This document shows positions 37,492-46,406 of a stretch of 64,000 nt of DNA, piece by piece. The position numbers and the translations under genes were made by a program. The notes under the pieces are model-generated. The model saw nothing but the letters and a program-made list of their open reading frames with translations, did no database searches and was not told the origin of the DNA. Position 1 is the stretch's first letter; the number at the start of each line of letters is the position of its first letter. This DNA comes from Rosistilla ulvae (GTDB lineage: Bacteria > Planctomycetota > Planctomycetia > Pirellulales > Pirellulaceae): contig NZ_CP036261.1 of the NCBI RefSeq assembly GCF_007741475.1, forward strand, positions 1 to 64,000. Reading direction: 5' to 3'.

Positions 37492-37974
37492 TCAATCGTC
37501 CAGTCCCGGCAGGCTCAACCGCGCCTTCTCCAGCAGCCGACTGAGTTCCTTCAGTTCGGTGCGGTTCAGGTGTCCGATTAACCGCTTGTGAAGACTGAGC
37601 AATGGTTCGTCGATCTGTTTCAGCAGCGCCAGCGCACTGTCGGTGATCTCGATGTAGATCACGCGGCGATCTTCCAGGCAGCGTTTTCGCGTGACCAACC
37701 CCTGCTTTTCCAAGCGGTCGATCAGCCCGGTGATCGCCGGCACAACTTGGATCATCCGCTCGGCGATCTCCAACGAAGGCAGCGGGTTCCCTTCGCCTCG
37801 CAAGATTCGCAACACGTTGTACTGCGACGAGGTCAGACCATATTCGCGGAACAGTCGCCCAAACCGATTCTGAAATTGGTCGTTGGTCCGCAACAGGTTC
37901 AAGATCGCTTCCTGTTCGGGCGATTCGAAGGGGCGTTTCTTCTTGAGTTCTTTTTGCAACTGGCTGCTGGACAT
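37492..37974 (-). CDS. MarR-family transcriptional regulator
   Basis: A winged-helix repressor of about 160 residues starting at ATG 37974 (MSSSQLQKELKKKRPF). The DNA-binding part reads YGLTSSQYNVLRILRGEGNPLPSLEIAERMI, then GLIDRLEKQGLVTRKRCLEDRRVIYIEIT, which includes the wing with a DRR turn. The longer frame from 38106 would cover the operator and is not preferred. A 20-bp palindrome sits just upstream and suggests autoregulation. The neighbouring genes do not reveal its ligand. Confidence 0.85.
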   Translation of the reverse strand: MSSSQLQKELKKKRPFESPEQEAILNLLRTNDQFQNRFGRLFREYGLTSSQYNVLRILRGEGNPLPSLEIAERMIQVVPAITGLIDRLEKQGLVTRKRCLEDRRVIYIEITDSALALLKQIDEPLLSLHKRLIGHLNRTELKELSRLLEKARLSLPGLDD

Positions 37975-37996
37975 CGGTGAACACCCACTAGGAATT

Positions 37997-38016
37997 AAAC
38001 TATGCATCAATAGTTT
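37997..38016. promoter_or_regulatory. Palindromic operator upstream of marR-type gene
   Basis: Inverted repeat AAACTAT / ATAGTTT with a 6-base centre, 23 bp before the regulator's start on the minus strand. Size and symmetry match typical MarR sites. Confidence 0.65.
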
Positions 38017-38154
38017 GCGTGGAAGCGGACCAACGGTCAACCTCGTTTGGCTGGGATTCCACCCATAAGTTGAGGTTTCCGCGGACCTGTCGCCCAAACA
38101 CCGCAATCGTCATTGCTTCACCATCTGCGGCGAAGGGACCCGCTTCGCGAGCCC

Positions 38155-40428
38155 CTACTTCAGCAAGAAGTCACGCATCTCTTGGACTTCGTGGATGTCG
38201 ATCCCCGGCGGTTGGTTCTGGATCAACCACTGCAGATCTTCCAACGCCGCGTGATCGCGATCGGTCTGATGCCGCGCCGCGGCTCGCATCATCCGGTATT
38301 CGCCATCGTCGGGACGCAGCGCGACCAAGGCGTCGATATACCGCAACACCGCTTCGGCGTCGCGTAATCGCCCCGCCGAACCCATTAGGTTCCGCAGCAC
38401 GCGGATCAAAATATCTTCGGTCGTCTGCGGGCGAAGATCGTTCCCCTCGAGCATTCGGCCGGAAAACTGCAGCACGATCCGAGCCGCGTCGGCGCGCGAC
38501 ATTCGCTCCCCGTGCTCGAAGACATCGATCAACTGGCCCTCGGCTTCCCCATCGACGTGCCGGACGACAAAGTGCCCCGGCAATCCGACCCCTTCGATCT
38601 CCAGCCCCAGCCGACGGCCGAGTTCGATGTACAGGATCGCCATCGTAATTGGAAGCCCTTCGCGATCGTCGATCACACGATTCAAATGGCTGTTGGCGGG
38701 ATGATAATATTCGTCGCGGCCGCCGTGGAATCCGTTCTCTTCGAACAGATAGCGATCGAGTTGTTTCAGCCGCGCCGCCGGATCGGCGTCCTCAGCGATC
38801 CCCTCGCGGATCTCGCCAGCCATCTGATCGATCCGATCGAGATAGGCTTGGATATCGAGATCGGGATTGTCCAACGACGCGACCAGTAGCGCCCCGCGCA
38901 ACAGATCGTCTTCGTCTTCTTCGGTCAGCAGATCGCCCAACGCTCGCAACACCGGGACCCGGCGAACATCTTCGGCCAGCTTTTGCATCTGTTTCGCTTG
39001 ACGCTGCAATTGAATCGCACGCCGCGCCAGTTCCAACACGCTTGCGTCGCGGCTGTCCGCCAACATCTCGAGCTCGCTTTGCGAAACGGCATCGAGCTTC
39101 TGAGGATCGGACGCCGTCGCAGCGAACCAATCTTGAGCCGGCCCAGCCAGTTGATCGTCTTCCGAAATATCGCCGACGCGGAACTGCCGGAAGTCGGCCG
39201 AGGTCGACCGAAAAGTCGCCAAGCCAGCGCTGCCGCCAGTCAATTGAGTATCGTTTGATTCGATCGCCAGCTTGCCGTTGACGTAACACTTGATTCCCTG
39301 ATCGTCGATGCGAACCTTCAACCGATTCCATTGGCCCGGCAGAAAATCGGGCGATTCGACTTCGGCCAGCACCTGCCAAGAGAAGACCGAAGGGCCCAGG
39401 AAGCAGCTCAACCGCAGTCGCCCATTGCTGGGATAAAACCCGTAGTGTCGGTCCTTCGCGTCGCGGTGAAAGATCAGCCCCGCCGCGCCGGTTTCATCGT
39501 GCAGGCGGACGCTGACCGAGATCTCAAACGGTTTCGCTGGAATGGCAAGCGACGACACGCACAACGACCGACCGCTGATTCCGCCACCACTGCCGCGAAC
39601 CTGGATCATCCCGCTGCTGCGCTGCCAATCGGCTCCCGCTTGTGGCGTCCAGCGTTTTTCATCCAGCCGCCCCAACCGCGCCCAGCGATCGATCACGACG
39701 GGATTCGGCCGCGCTCGCAACTCGTGCAGCCGGGCGATCGGAATCGCAAAACCGACCCGTTCTTGGATCGCGCTCTTCATATTAATGATCCCGTGGACCT
39801 GCCCCTTCGCATCGACAAGCGGTCCGCCGCTGTTGCCGAATTCGATCGGCATCGCCACCTGGATCATCTGGCGATCGTCGACATCGCGGATCGCTGAAAC
39901 GATCCCTTGAACGACGCTGTACTCCAGCCCCAACGGATTCCCGAGCGCCATCACCGTCGCTCCCTGAGCGATCGAATCGGCGGCGGCCAATTGCAGCGGA
40001 ACAAGTTTCGTATCCTGTGGCTCGACGCGGACCAACGCCAGATCGTGCGTGCTGTCGGACGCTTCGACCGCCAAGACTTTTAATGACTGACCGTCAGCCG
40101 TTTCGACGGTAAATCGACGGCCTTCGCTGATTACATGCAGATTGGTCGCGATCAAGCCCTCGGCGTCGACGATGAAGCCCGAGCCCAGCCCACGCTGTTG
40201 TCCATCGCGTCCCTTCACACGGATCGTGACCAGCGAGGGCCGCAATTGGCGAACGATCGCCTCGGCCTGCGGGTCCGATTCCGGATCGGCCACCGCTTCG
40301 CTGACCGTTGCACCGGGGGAGGCCTTTGCAGCGGCGGGAGCATCATCTGGCGCGGCGGCATCTTGGGCGAAAGCCGCTCCGATTGAAACTCCGAGAAATG
40401 CCAGCAATTGAAAAAATGCGTATTTCAT
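38155..40428 (-). CDS. Exported HtrA-like protease fused to a LamG-like domain and a SirB1-type transglutaminase-like domain
   Basis: A 757-residue multidomain protein with signal peptide ending GAAFAQ. Residues about 50-255 are a trypsin-like protease with His98 (TNLHVI), Asp129 (THDLALVRV) and Ser200 (FGNSGGPLV), all intact. Residues about 280-420 form a beta-rich 3-keto-disaccharide-hydrolase/LamG-like module. The remaining about 300 residues are a SirB1/transglutaminase-like module, with the conserved NSHLNRVIDDREGLPITMAILYIELGRRLGLEIEGVGLPGHFVVRH. No PDZ domain is seen. The combination is odd; the ATG at 40428 is chosen for the signal peptide. Confidence 0.82.
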   Translation of the reverse strand: MKYAFFQLLAFLGVSIGAAFAQDAAAPDDAPAAAKASPGATVSEAVADPESDPQAEAIVRQLRPSLVTIRVKGRDGQQRGLGSGFIVDAEGLIATNLHVISEGRRFTVETADGQSLKVLAVEASDSTHDLALVRVEPQDTKLVPLQLAAADSIAQGATVMALGNPLGLEYSVVQGIVSAIRDVDDRQMIQVAMPIEFGNSGGPLVDAKGQVHGIINMKSAIQERVGFAIPIARLHELRARPNPVVIDRWARLGRLDEKRWTPQAGADWQRSSGMIQVRGSGGGISGRSLCVSSLAIPAKPFEISVSVRLHDETGAAGLIFHRDAKDRHYGFYPSNGRLRLSCFLGPSVFSWQVLAEVESPDFLPGQWNRLKVRIDDQGIKCYVNGKLAIESNDTQLTGGSAGLATFRSTSADFRQFRVGDISEDDQLAGPAQDWFAATASDPQKLDAVSQSELEMLADSRDASVLELARRAIQLQRQAKQMQKLAEDVRRVPVLRALGDLLTEEDEDDLLRGALLVASLDNPDLDIQAYLDRIDQMAGEIREGIAEDADPAARLKQLDRYLFEENGFHGGRDEYYHPANSHLNRVIDDREGLPITMAILYIELGRRLGLEIEGVGLPGHFVVRHVDGEAEGQLIDVFEHGERMSRADAARIVLQFSGRMLEGNDLRPQTTEDILIRVLRNLMGSAGRLRDAEAVLRYIDALVALRPDDGEYRMMRAAARHQTDRDHAALEDLQWLIQNQPPGIDIHEVQEMRDFLLK

Positions 40429-40686
40429 GTTCACTCGATGCTGCGACGTACGTGCGGGGAAGGCCAAAGGGAGACCGGCGGGGGAGCGTTCAATCGTAAC
40501 CGATCGACGAACCCATGCGAATCAAAACCGACCGGCAATCGCTAGCAACGCGGAAACGGCTGGCCCCCCGAAAACATGAGTTTGGGAAAAGTCCCGCAAA
40601 ATGCTGCGACTTTGGCACGCAAATCCAAACCGCCGCTCGATCCTGCTTGACGGTTGTCGGCCGATACGTTATCAATTCCGGGTCGA

Positions 40687-40768
40687 GGAGGATAAGCGAA
40701 TGGCTAGCAGGCTGATTCGAAATCAGTTGCCCCTCACGGGGTTGCGGGTTCGAGTCCCGTGTCCTCCG
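40687..40768 (+). tRNA. tRNA-Ser, anticodon CGA
   Basis: The acceptor arm GGAGGAT pairs with GTCCTCC. The anticodon loop TTCGAAA carries CGA, reading UCG serine codons. A long variable arm CCCC-TCAC-GGGG and the T-loop GGTTCGAGTCC are typical of tRNA-Ser. The discriminator G ends the acceptor; CCA is not encoded. It is followed by a strong terminator. Confidence 0.93.
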
Positions 40769-40775
40769 CCTTCTT

Positions 40776-40818
40776 AAAAGCACCTCACGAAACCTTGGTT
40801 TTGTGGGGTGCTTTTTTT
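40776..40818 (+). terminator. Rho-independent terminator of tRNA-Ser
   Basis: A GC-containing stem flanked by A and T tracts: AAAAGCACCTCACGAAACC pairs imperfectly with GGTTTTGTGGGGTGCTTTT, and a run of seven T follows. It lies 8 bp beyond the tRNA. Confidence 0.85.
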
Positions 40819-40869
40819 GTTGGCATTTTCAGGCTCCGCCCCTTATCCTGCTAGCTTTGGAGCGAATGA

Positions 40870-42327
40870 ATGCCGAGTCGAGCACGTCGAGAGTTTTTGA
40901 AGTCAGCCACCGTTGGTGCGATGTTAGGCCCCGCGGGACTGATGATGAACCGGGCAACCGGGGCATTGGAGGTTTCCACTTCGGCCAGCGAAGGTTTTCC
41001 CGATATCAGCCGCGGCCAAGTCGTCCGAACCAGCGGCAAGTTGGTCGATGCGGCGGCGTTTGAAGAGAACAGCCGGCGGATTCCGGTCGCCGGACACAGC
41101 CAGGTGCTGGTCTGTGGCGGTGGGCCCGCGGGAATCGCAGCGGCATTGGCGGCAGCTCGCAGCGGCGCGAAGACGCAGCTGTTAGAGCTGGCAGGTTGCC
41201 TTGGCGGCGTTTGGACCGCGGGTATGCTGACCAAGATCCTCGATACCGGTGGCAAGTCGGGGATTATGAAAGAGGTGCTTACGGCGCTTGCAGCCCAGGG
41301 GAGCGACGTCGCCAAAGATTCGGGCGGGACCGTCTACGATCCCGAGCTGGCGAAGGTCGTGTTGGAAGAGATGTGTGTCGATGCGGGAGTCGAGATCTGC
41401 CTGCACACGATGGTCGTCGGAGCGGTCACCAACGACAAAAATCAGTTGGTCGCGGTGATCACCGAATCGAAGTCGGGACGTCAGGTCTGGACCGCTGACC
41501 GCTTCATCGATTGCACCGGCGATGGCGATCTGGCCGCCCAAGCTGGCTGCCAATTCGATCTCGGTTTCGGCGACGATTGTGTCTGCCAACCGATGTCGAT
41601 GATGGCTCTGATCACCGGTCCCGAACCGGAAGATGTGCAGGAGTTCATTCGCGAGACGGGTGCGTCGGCGAAGCCGCGGTTTCTGAAGTTCATGCGAGAT
41701 GCGGGGATCGATCCGTCCTATCGGGCTCCGACGCTGCGGCATCTGCACAGCGGGATCTATTCGATCATGACGAATCACGAATACGGCGTCTCCGCATTTG
41801 ACGCCGCTGCGATCACCAAGGCGACGATCGCTGGGCGACGCGAGGTGCACGAGATCGTCCGCGGACTGCGGAAACTCGGCGGCGTCTGGAAAGATTTGGC
41901 GGTCGTTGCGACAGCCGAACAGATCGGGGTTCGCGAGGGGCGGCGCGTGAAAGGTCGCTACACGATCACCAGCGAAGATATCGCGACGGGACTGAAACAT
42001 CCTCAATCGGTATGCAACGCGAAGTTCCCGATCGATGTCCACTCGTTGGAACTGGCGGGGAATCCCGAGGATATCGAAAAACTGCGGGCTCGCGGGGTGA
42101 AGCGATACGACATTCCTTATCCTTCGCTGGTCGCGGCGGATGTCGACGGGCTGCTGATGGCGGGGCGTTGCATCAGCGGCGATTTCTTCGCCCACTCCAG
42201 CTACCGCGTCACCGGCAACGCCGTTCCGATGGGCGAAGCAGCAGGGCAAGCCGCTGCCGAATCGATCCGCCAAGGCGTGATGCCTCACGCGTTGCAGTGG
42301 AAGTCGGGCAGCCCACGCCCCAGCTGA
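40870..42327 (+). CDS. FAD-dependent oxidoreductase, Tat-exported
   Basis: A 485-residue flavoprotein. The N-terminus MPSRARREFLKSATVGAML is a twin-arginine signal. The dinucleotide-binding motif GGGPAGIAA begins at residue 83, then ELAGCLGGVWTAGM and an internal FIDCTGDGDLAAQAG. The C-terminal MAGRCISGDFFAHSSYRVTGNAVPMGEAAG matches the FAD_oxidored family common in planctomycetes. Its substrate is unknown. It follows the tRNA terminator and has its own upstream region. Confidence 0.85.
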   Translation: MPSRARREFLKSATVGAMLGPAGLMMNRATGALEVSTSASEGFPDISRGQVVRTSGKLVDAAAFEENSRRIPVAGHSQVLVCGGGPAGIAAALAAARSGAKTQLLELAGCLGGVWTAGMLTKILDTGGKSGIMKEVLTALAAQGSDVAKDSGGTVYDPELAKVVLEEMCVDAGVEICLHTMVVGAVTNDKNQLVAVITESKSGRQVWTADRFIDCTGDGDLAAQAGCQFDLGFGDDCVCQPMSMMALITGPEPEDVQEFIRETGASAKPRFLKFMRDAGIDPSYRAPTLRHLHSGIYSIMTNHEYGVSAFDAAAITKATIAGRREVHEIVRGLRKLGGVWKDLAVVATAEQIGVREGRRVKGRYTITSEDIATGLKHPQSVCNAKFPIDVHSLELAGNPEDIEKLRARGVKRYDIPYPSLVAADVDGLLMAGRCISGDFFAHSSYRVTGNAVPMGEAAGQAAAESIRQGVMPHALQWKSGSPRPS

Positions 42328-42416
42328 TCCGAAGTATTCTCGCTCTCCATCGATCGTCTGTTTTTCAACACCATGGCGTTTTACCGGCGCCTGCTTGGAA
42401 ACCGACGACGGAAAAA

Positions 42417-42809
42417 TCAGCGGCCTCGGGAAAGATCCTCTTCCGGTTCGCCCACCACGATCGGCGGCAGCCGCTGTCGCAGGAATGCAAGCCGTTGTTC
42501 GAACGAAGTCGATTCCTCCGGCATTTGGTCGGAGGCACGGTAGATGAAACGGACAGCGTCGAGCAACAGTTGCCGTTCGGATTGGGTAGCGATTGTGAGT
42601 TCGACGGTAATTTTTTCATTTCCCTGCCGCTCGATGACAGTCGGTTCCAACGGCAGGACTCGGTAGATCGGCTCATCGGGCGTGGCGACCTTTCTCTCAT
42701 ACGCCTCGCGTTGCGCGGCGTTTAATTCGGCAAAACTATCTTCGCGGAACTCGATCTCCGAATGGAAGATCGCCTGCAGTGCTGGGATCAGCCGGAATGC
42801 TTCGAACAT
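42417..42809 (-). CDS. Hypothetical protein of about 130 residues
   Basis: I do not recognise the family. The product starts at ATG 42809 (MFEAFRLIPALQAIFHSEIEFR), where a GGAGG ribosome-binding site stands at a good distance. A longer frame extends upstream into repeated DNA and is rejected. The rest is a mix of helices and strands, with ERQGNEKITVELTIATQSERQLLLDAVRFIYRA in the middle and an acidic/basic end. No signal peptide or membrane segment. It lies between the FAD oxidoreductase and a repeat block. Confidence 0.6.
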   Translation of the reverse strand: MFEAFRLIPALQAIFHSEIEFREDSFAELNAAQREAYERKVATPDEPIYRVLPLEPTVIERQGNEKITVELTIATQSERQLLLDAVRFIYRASDQMPEESTSFEQRLAFLRQRLPPIVVGEPEEDLSRGR

Positions 42810-43538
42810 GACACGTTGCCTCCACGATCTATTGTTAACGAACGATTCAGCCGGCACCACATGTTTTTGCGTCAAACCTAGCCGAAGCTGCAACGTTCTG
42901 CCCCACAGAGGGAGCCCCGAATGGTCCCACCCCAACTCAACTCTGCTCCGCCAATGCCGTAGGCCGGAGGCCGACACAGGACCTGCCGGCGGCGTAAGTC
43001 GCTGGTATCTCATACAGCAAAAATACAAAGCCGGAGGCCGACACAAGGTTCGACTCCCGAGCCAATCGGCACCCAAAGTCTTGAAAAGCCGCGGATGCGG
43101 CGATCGCATAAAGCCTGCGGCGCAAGCCGCAGGAACGCGATCCACAATCAACCCAAAGCCCCGTAGGGGCGACACGAACTACGGATCTGTCGCCCCTAGC
43201 CGGGGCTCGCGCGAAACCGTCTCCATCCCAGACCTACGGCTCGCGCCGCAGGCTTTATGCGGCCGCCGCCTCCGCGGCTTCGTTCCGTACGGACCGTCGG
43301 GACATTTCCCCAGGCCGACACGAGGTTCGACGCTGAAGCCAATCGGTCGCAGAGTGCAAACCAGTTCAGGCGGCGACAATTTCTGGTCTCCAACTATTTT
43401 TCGATTTGGTGTCCGGTCGGGAAGCGAATCCTGCATCTGGTATTTAGCGAGCGCAAGTGGCTCGCGAGTAATGGGAATCGAGAAACCCAAACGTTGCATA
43501 CCTTCTACGAATCAGAACCTTAAACCGGAGGAAGACCG
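42810..43538. other. Repeat-rich gene-free block before the Tyr-rich gene
   Basis: No gene seen. The stretch holds copies of GGCCGGAGGCCGACAC-like sequence at about 42961, 43027 and 43312, and the nested inverted repeats listed separately. Frames of up to 343 residues cross it but translate repeat DNA. Confidence 0.6.
43086..43280. repeat. Nested palindromic repeat, 195 bp
   Basis: Three levels of inverted repeat: outer 9-bp AAGCCGCGG/CCGCGGCTT (43086-43094 and 43272-43280), middle 18-bp perfect arms (43106-43123 and 43243-43260), and an inner imperfect pair around AAGCCCCGTAGGGGCGACA (43156-43174 and 43188-43206). Such stacked hairpins suggest repeat insertion within repeat. Confidence 0.8.
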
Positions 43539-44015
43539 ATGTTGTCGCAAGTTGGAAAAATGGCCCTCGTCGGATTGGCTGTCGCAATGCTATCGCAAGT
43601 TGCTGTCGACCAAGCGGAAGCTGGTTATGGCGGCCGACAGTACTACAGCAGTTGGTCCTACCAACCATCCCGCTCGTATCACTACACCCGCTACTACTAC
43701 CGGCCGGTGGTGAGTTCGCCGACTTACAGCTACCACTACTGCATCTCGTATCCATCGCAACCGCGTTATGTCTACTACTACAACCCCAGCTCGCAACAGT
43801 ACTGGGGCCGTTACGATCTGCAGGGAACCGAAGGGGCTAATTATTCTTTGCTAGCCAAAAAGGACCGCAAGAAGAATCTGGAAGATATTCCAGAGAGTGC
43901 CTTTCCACCGCCCGCCGCGATGCCTGCGATCCCCGGTTCGAAGGATGGCGTCGCGATCGAACCGATCAAAGAAAAACCAGCGGACGAACCGACCGATCTG
44001 CCAGCAACAAAATAG
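43539..44015 (+). CDS. Exported Tyr-rich small protein
   Basis: A 158-residue product with a signal peptide ending DQAEA. Residues about 28-95 are exceptionally rich in tyrosine and serine (YYSSWSYQPSRSYHYTRYYY and RYVYYYNPSSQQYWGRYDL). Then comes a charged linker (KKDRKKNLED) and a Pro-rich tail. An AGGAGG-like ribosome-binding site lies about 10 bp before the ATG. Function unknown; composition suggests a surface or matrix protein, possibly cross-linked through tyrosines. Confidence 0.72.
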   Translation: MLSQVGKMALVGLAVAMLSQVAVDQAEAGYGGRQYYSSWSYQPSRSYHYTRYYYRPVVSSPTYSYHYCISYPSQPRYVYYYNPSSQQYWGRYDLQGTEGANYSLLAKKDRKKNLEDIPESAFPPPAAMPAIPGSKDGVAIEPIKEKPADEPTDLPATK

Positions 44016-44050
44016 CAGAACGAAAATCGCAAGCCGCGAAAACTGGCACC

Positions 44051-44087
44051 GGCAAAAAGCGTGGTGAGCTCCATCCCGCTTTTTGCC
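44051..44087. terminator. Hairpin downstream of Tyr-rich gene
   Basis: Perfect 11-bp stem GGCAAAAAGCG / CGCTTTTTGCC with a 15-base loop, 36 bp after the stop. The T tract lies inside the stem, so it could terminate in either direction. Confidence 0.5.
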
Positions 44088-44247
44088 CGCAGCGCGGATG
44101 CCAGCAAATCGATGCTGCTAAAAATGCCAAAGTTTCCAATTCGTCGGATTTCCCGACGAACCCTCTACGACCTCAGCCCGTACCGCTTGCATCAATCCTT
44201 GGTCGGATCAAATTCAACTCGAATACTAAAGAAGACGAACGTCGTTC

Positions 44248-44667
44248 ATGACTTCGCTGTTCCGACCCATTCTACCGAGCTTGCTGTGTCTTGTTGTTGC
44301 CTGGGGGCACGCACCCGCATGGCTGCATGTCGCCACCTGCGACGGGCATGGCCACCATCACGCTGCAGCGAGCGTCTGTTCTCATGGTTGCCATCATCAC
44401 GCTGGTGATCTTCCCGATGCGAGTGGTTTGCAGGCGGATGATTCAAACGCTGCCAGCGCCTGCGGTGGCGAATCGCATCACCACCATGATGCCGACGACT
44501 GTCCGATCTGCCAGTCGTTAGCCAGTCCGTCCGGGGTGAACTGGAACCTCGATCCGTCGCTGTTAACCGATCGATTGGTTCAGCCGTCGGATCCTATCTT
44601 CGATGCGGTTGCCACTGCTGCAGCCCTCTCGATCGCGCGACCTCGCGGCCCACCGGTCTGCGGATAA
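44248..44667 (+). CDS. Exported His-rich protein, DUF2946-like
   Basis: A 139-residue product with a signal peptide (about residues 1-24). Three histidine clusters follow: CDGHGHHHAA, CSHGCHHH and GGESHHHHDADDCPICQ, with seven cysteines interspersed. The end reads IARPRGPPVCG, the ARGPP-type tail seen in DUF2946 proteins. The composition strongly suggests metal binding, probably zinc or copper. It precedes a pseudopilin, a lipoprotein and a propeller with its own HGDHSH motif, which is the reason for reading these as one locus. Function inferred. Confidence 0.62.
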   Translation: MTSLFRPILPSLLCLVVAWGHAPAWLHVATCDGHGHHHAAASVCSHGCHHHAGDLPDASGLQADDSNAASACGGESHHHHDADDCPICQSLASPSGVNWNLDPSLLTDRLVQPSDPIFDAVATAAALSIARPRGPPVCG

Positions 44668-44946
44668 GTCCAGCCGGTTCTGCGCGAACGTCGCCCGACG
44701 TGCGCCGCTGCAATCTTGCTGGCGATCCCTCGCGACATCTCCTTTCGGTTGCCCTCTGTCCGATGCTGCGCATCTGCTGCATCGGATGGTGTCCGCACCG
44801 CAATCTGTCCCGCTGCGCTTGTGGTGTGATCGGTCACCGGTCCGACCAAACCCGATCGATTGCGCCTGCGCAGCGGGGCGCCTTTACTTTACATCGTTCT
44901 CCCAAACGGCTTCGATCGACGAAGTCTGCAAAACCTATAGCATCCC

Positions 44947-45987
44947 ATGCGCAAATCTAAACTTTCCAATCCCACCAGCGGCTTCACGTTGATCGAGCTG
45001 TTAGTTGTGATCGCGATCATCGGCATTTTAGTCTCGCTGCTGCTACCTGCGGTTCAATCCGCTCGCGAAGCGGCGCGGCGGATGTCGTGTAGCAACAACC
45101 TAAAACAACTCGCTTTAGCGACGCACAACTACGAGAGCACCTTTCGCGTGATCCCGGCGATGACGGGGTCGAGCAGCTATTCGGTCCAAGCCCGCGTGCT
45201 TCCCTTTATCGAACAGGGGAATCTGGCGGAGCTGATCGATTTTGAATCGCCGCTGTTAGTCGGTCCGGCCTGGGCCGCTCAGTTTAATCCCGCACTCCGC
45301 GGCGCCATCGAAAGCGTGCTGCCAACCTTTTTGTGTCCCAGCGACGCCGGCGATCCCCAGTTCGCGACGACCTTCGCCGACGGTTCCGCTGGCTACACGG
45401 CGGGGCTGACTTATATGTTCAGCTACGGAAGTGGCACCGACACCCATTACGACGATCGCTACCGAACCGACGGCATGGTCTGGACCGATTCCTGGGCCGG
45501 GTTCAAAGATTGTCTCGACGGCACCAGCCACACGGTGCTGATCGCGGAAACCGTTCTTGGCGACCAAACCAGCGGCGAGACCGAACCATCGCCAACCGGT
45601 CCGCAGCGTCGGATCGCCAACTGGGGCGGCACCTCCAGCAATCCCAGTGGCGCTGGTTTTATGAGCGGCGGGGCGTTGATTACCAATCCCGATCTGCAGG
45701 CGGTCGTTCCGGCAAGCATCACTTCGTATCAAGGGAATCGCGGCGCGTCGTGGATTCGCGGCGTCCCTTATGCAACGGTCATCAACGGCTACATGTCACC
45801 CAACTCCGACCTGCCCGATGTCGGTATGCACGGCCGCGGTTTCTACAGCTCCCGTTCGTACCATCCCGGCGTGGCTGGACATGCGATGCTCGATGGCAGC
45901 GTCCGCTTCATCGGCGATTCGATCGATCTGCCAACCTACCACGCAGCCTATTCGCGGGACGGTGGCGAGGTGGTGCAGTTGCCATGA
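44947..45987 (+). CDS. DUF1559 pseudopilin-like protein
   Basis: A 346-residue protein with a type IV prepilin leader GFTLIELLVVIAIIGILVSLLLPAVQSAREAARR, cleaved after the glycine before Phe. The mature C-terminus contains the H-X9-DG motif (HPGVAGHAML followed by DG) that defines the planctomycete DUF1559/SBP_bac_10 family. Its stop overlaps the ATG of the next gene by 4 bp. Such proteins are numerous in these genomes and usually precede a small lipoprotein. Their role is unclear, though surface or pilus-associated export is likely. Confidence 0.9.
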   Translation: MRKSKLSNPTSGFTLIELLVVIAIIGILVSLLLPAVQSAREAARRMSCSNNLKQLALATHNYESTFRVIPAMTGSSSYSVQARVLPFIEQGNLAELIDFESPLLVGPAWAAQFNPALRGAIESVLPTFLCPSDAGDPQFATTFADGSAGYTAGLTYMFSYGSGTDTHYDDRYRTDGMVWTDSWAGFKDCLDGTSHTVLIAETVLGDQTSGETEPSPTGPQRRIANWGGTSSNPSGAGFMSGGALITNPDLQAVVPASITSYQGNRGASWIRGVPYATVINGYMSPNSDLPDVGMHGRGFYSSRSYHPGVAGHAMLDGSVRFIGDSIDLPTYHAAYSRDGGEVVQLP

Positions 45988-46400
45988 TCAAAACCATTCC
46001 GTTGTCCATTTTTTGTTCGCTGCTCGCGATTGTCGGATGCAGCGATTCATCCAGCGAATCGTCGAATCAGTCGCCCACGATCATCGTGCGTTACCAAGGC
46101 GATCCGTTGGCGAACGTTCGCGTTCAGCTGCACGATTCCGAATCGGGACCGGTCGTCGCCGCTGCGATCAGCGACCCGACAGGCCAAGCCCGATTCAAGC
46201 AGTTGCCGCCGCCTGGCGGTCCCCAATATTACGTCTCCGTCGAATCGATCAGCGATGGCGGCTGGATCCTCGACCCGAAACTGGGTAAGCCCGCGACAAG
46301 CGGATTATCGATTCCATCCTTCGACTCAACTTCACAACAACCCCATGAACTGGACCTGCCACCGTCGGCGGTCCGTCTACTGACTCGCAAAAAAAGGTAA
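45984..46400 (+). CDS. Small lipoprotein with a carboxypeptidase-regulatory-like fold
   Basis: A 138-residue product with a lipobox LLAIVGC (cleavage before Cys19). After a Ser-rich linker the sequence PTIIVRYQGDPLANVRVQLHDSESGPVVAAAISDPTGQARFKQLPPPGG has the beta-sandwich pattern of carboxypeptidase-regulatory-like or Ig-type repeats. The ATG overlaps the pseudopilin stop, so the two are coupled. It is the usual partner of a DUF1559 gene. Probably an outer-surface lipoprotein. Confidence 0.8.
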   Translation: MIKTIPLSIFCSLLAIVGCSDSSSESSNQSPTIIVRYQGDPLANVRVQLHDSESGPVVAAAISDPTGQARFKQLPPPGGPQYYVSVESISDGGWILDPKLGKPATSGLSIPSFDSTSQQPHELDLPPSAVRLLTRKKR

Positions 46401-46406
46401 TCCACA

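Noticed and set aside
42682-43713. 343-codon plus-strand frame across the repeat block
   Set aside because: Spans palindromic repeats and overlaps the real start of the Tyr-rich gene in another frame.
44910-44924. Short palindrome CTTCGATCGACGAAG as a metal-responsive operator
   Set aside because: Too short and centred on a common GATC-rich composition; chance occurrence cannot be excluded.
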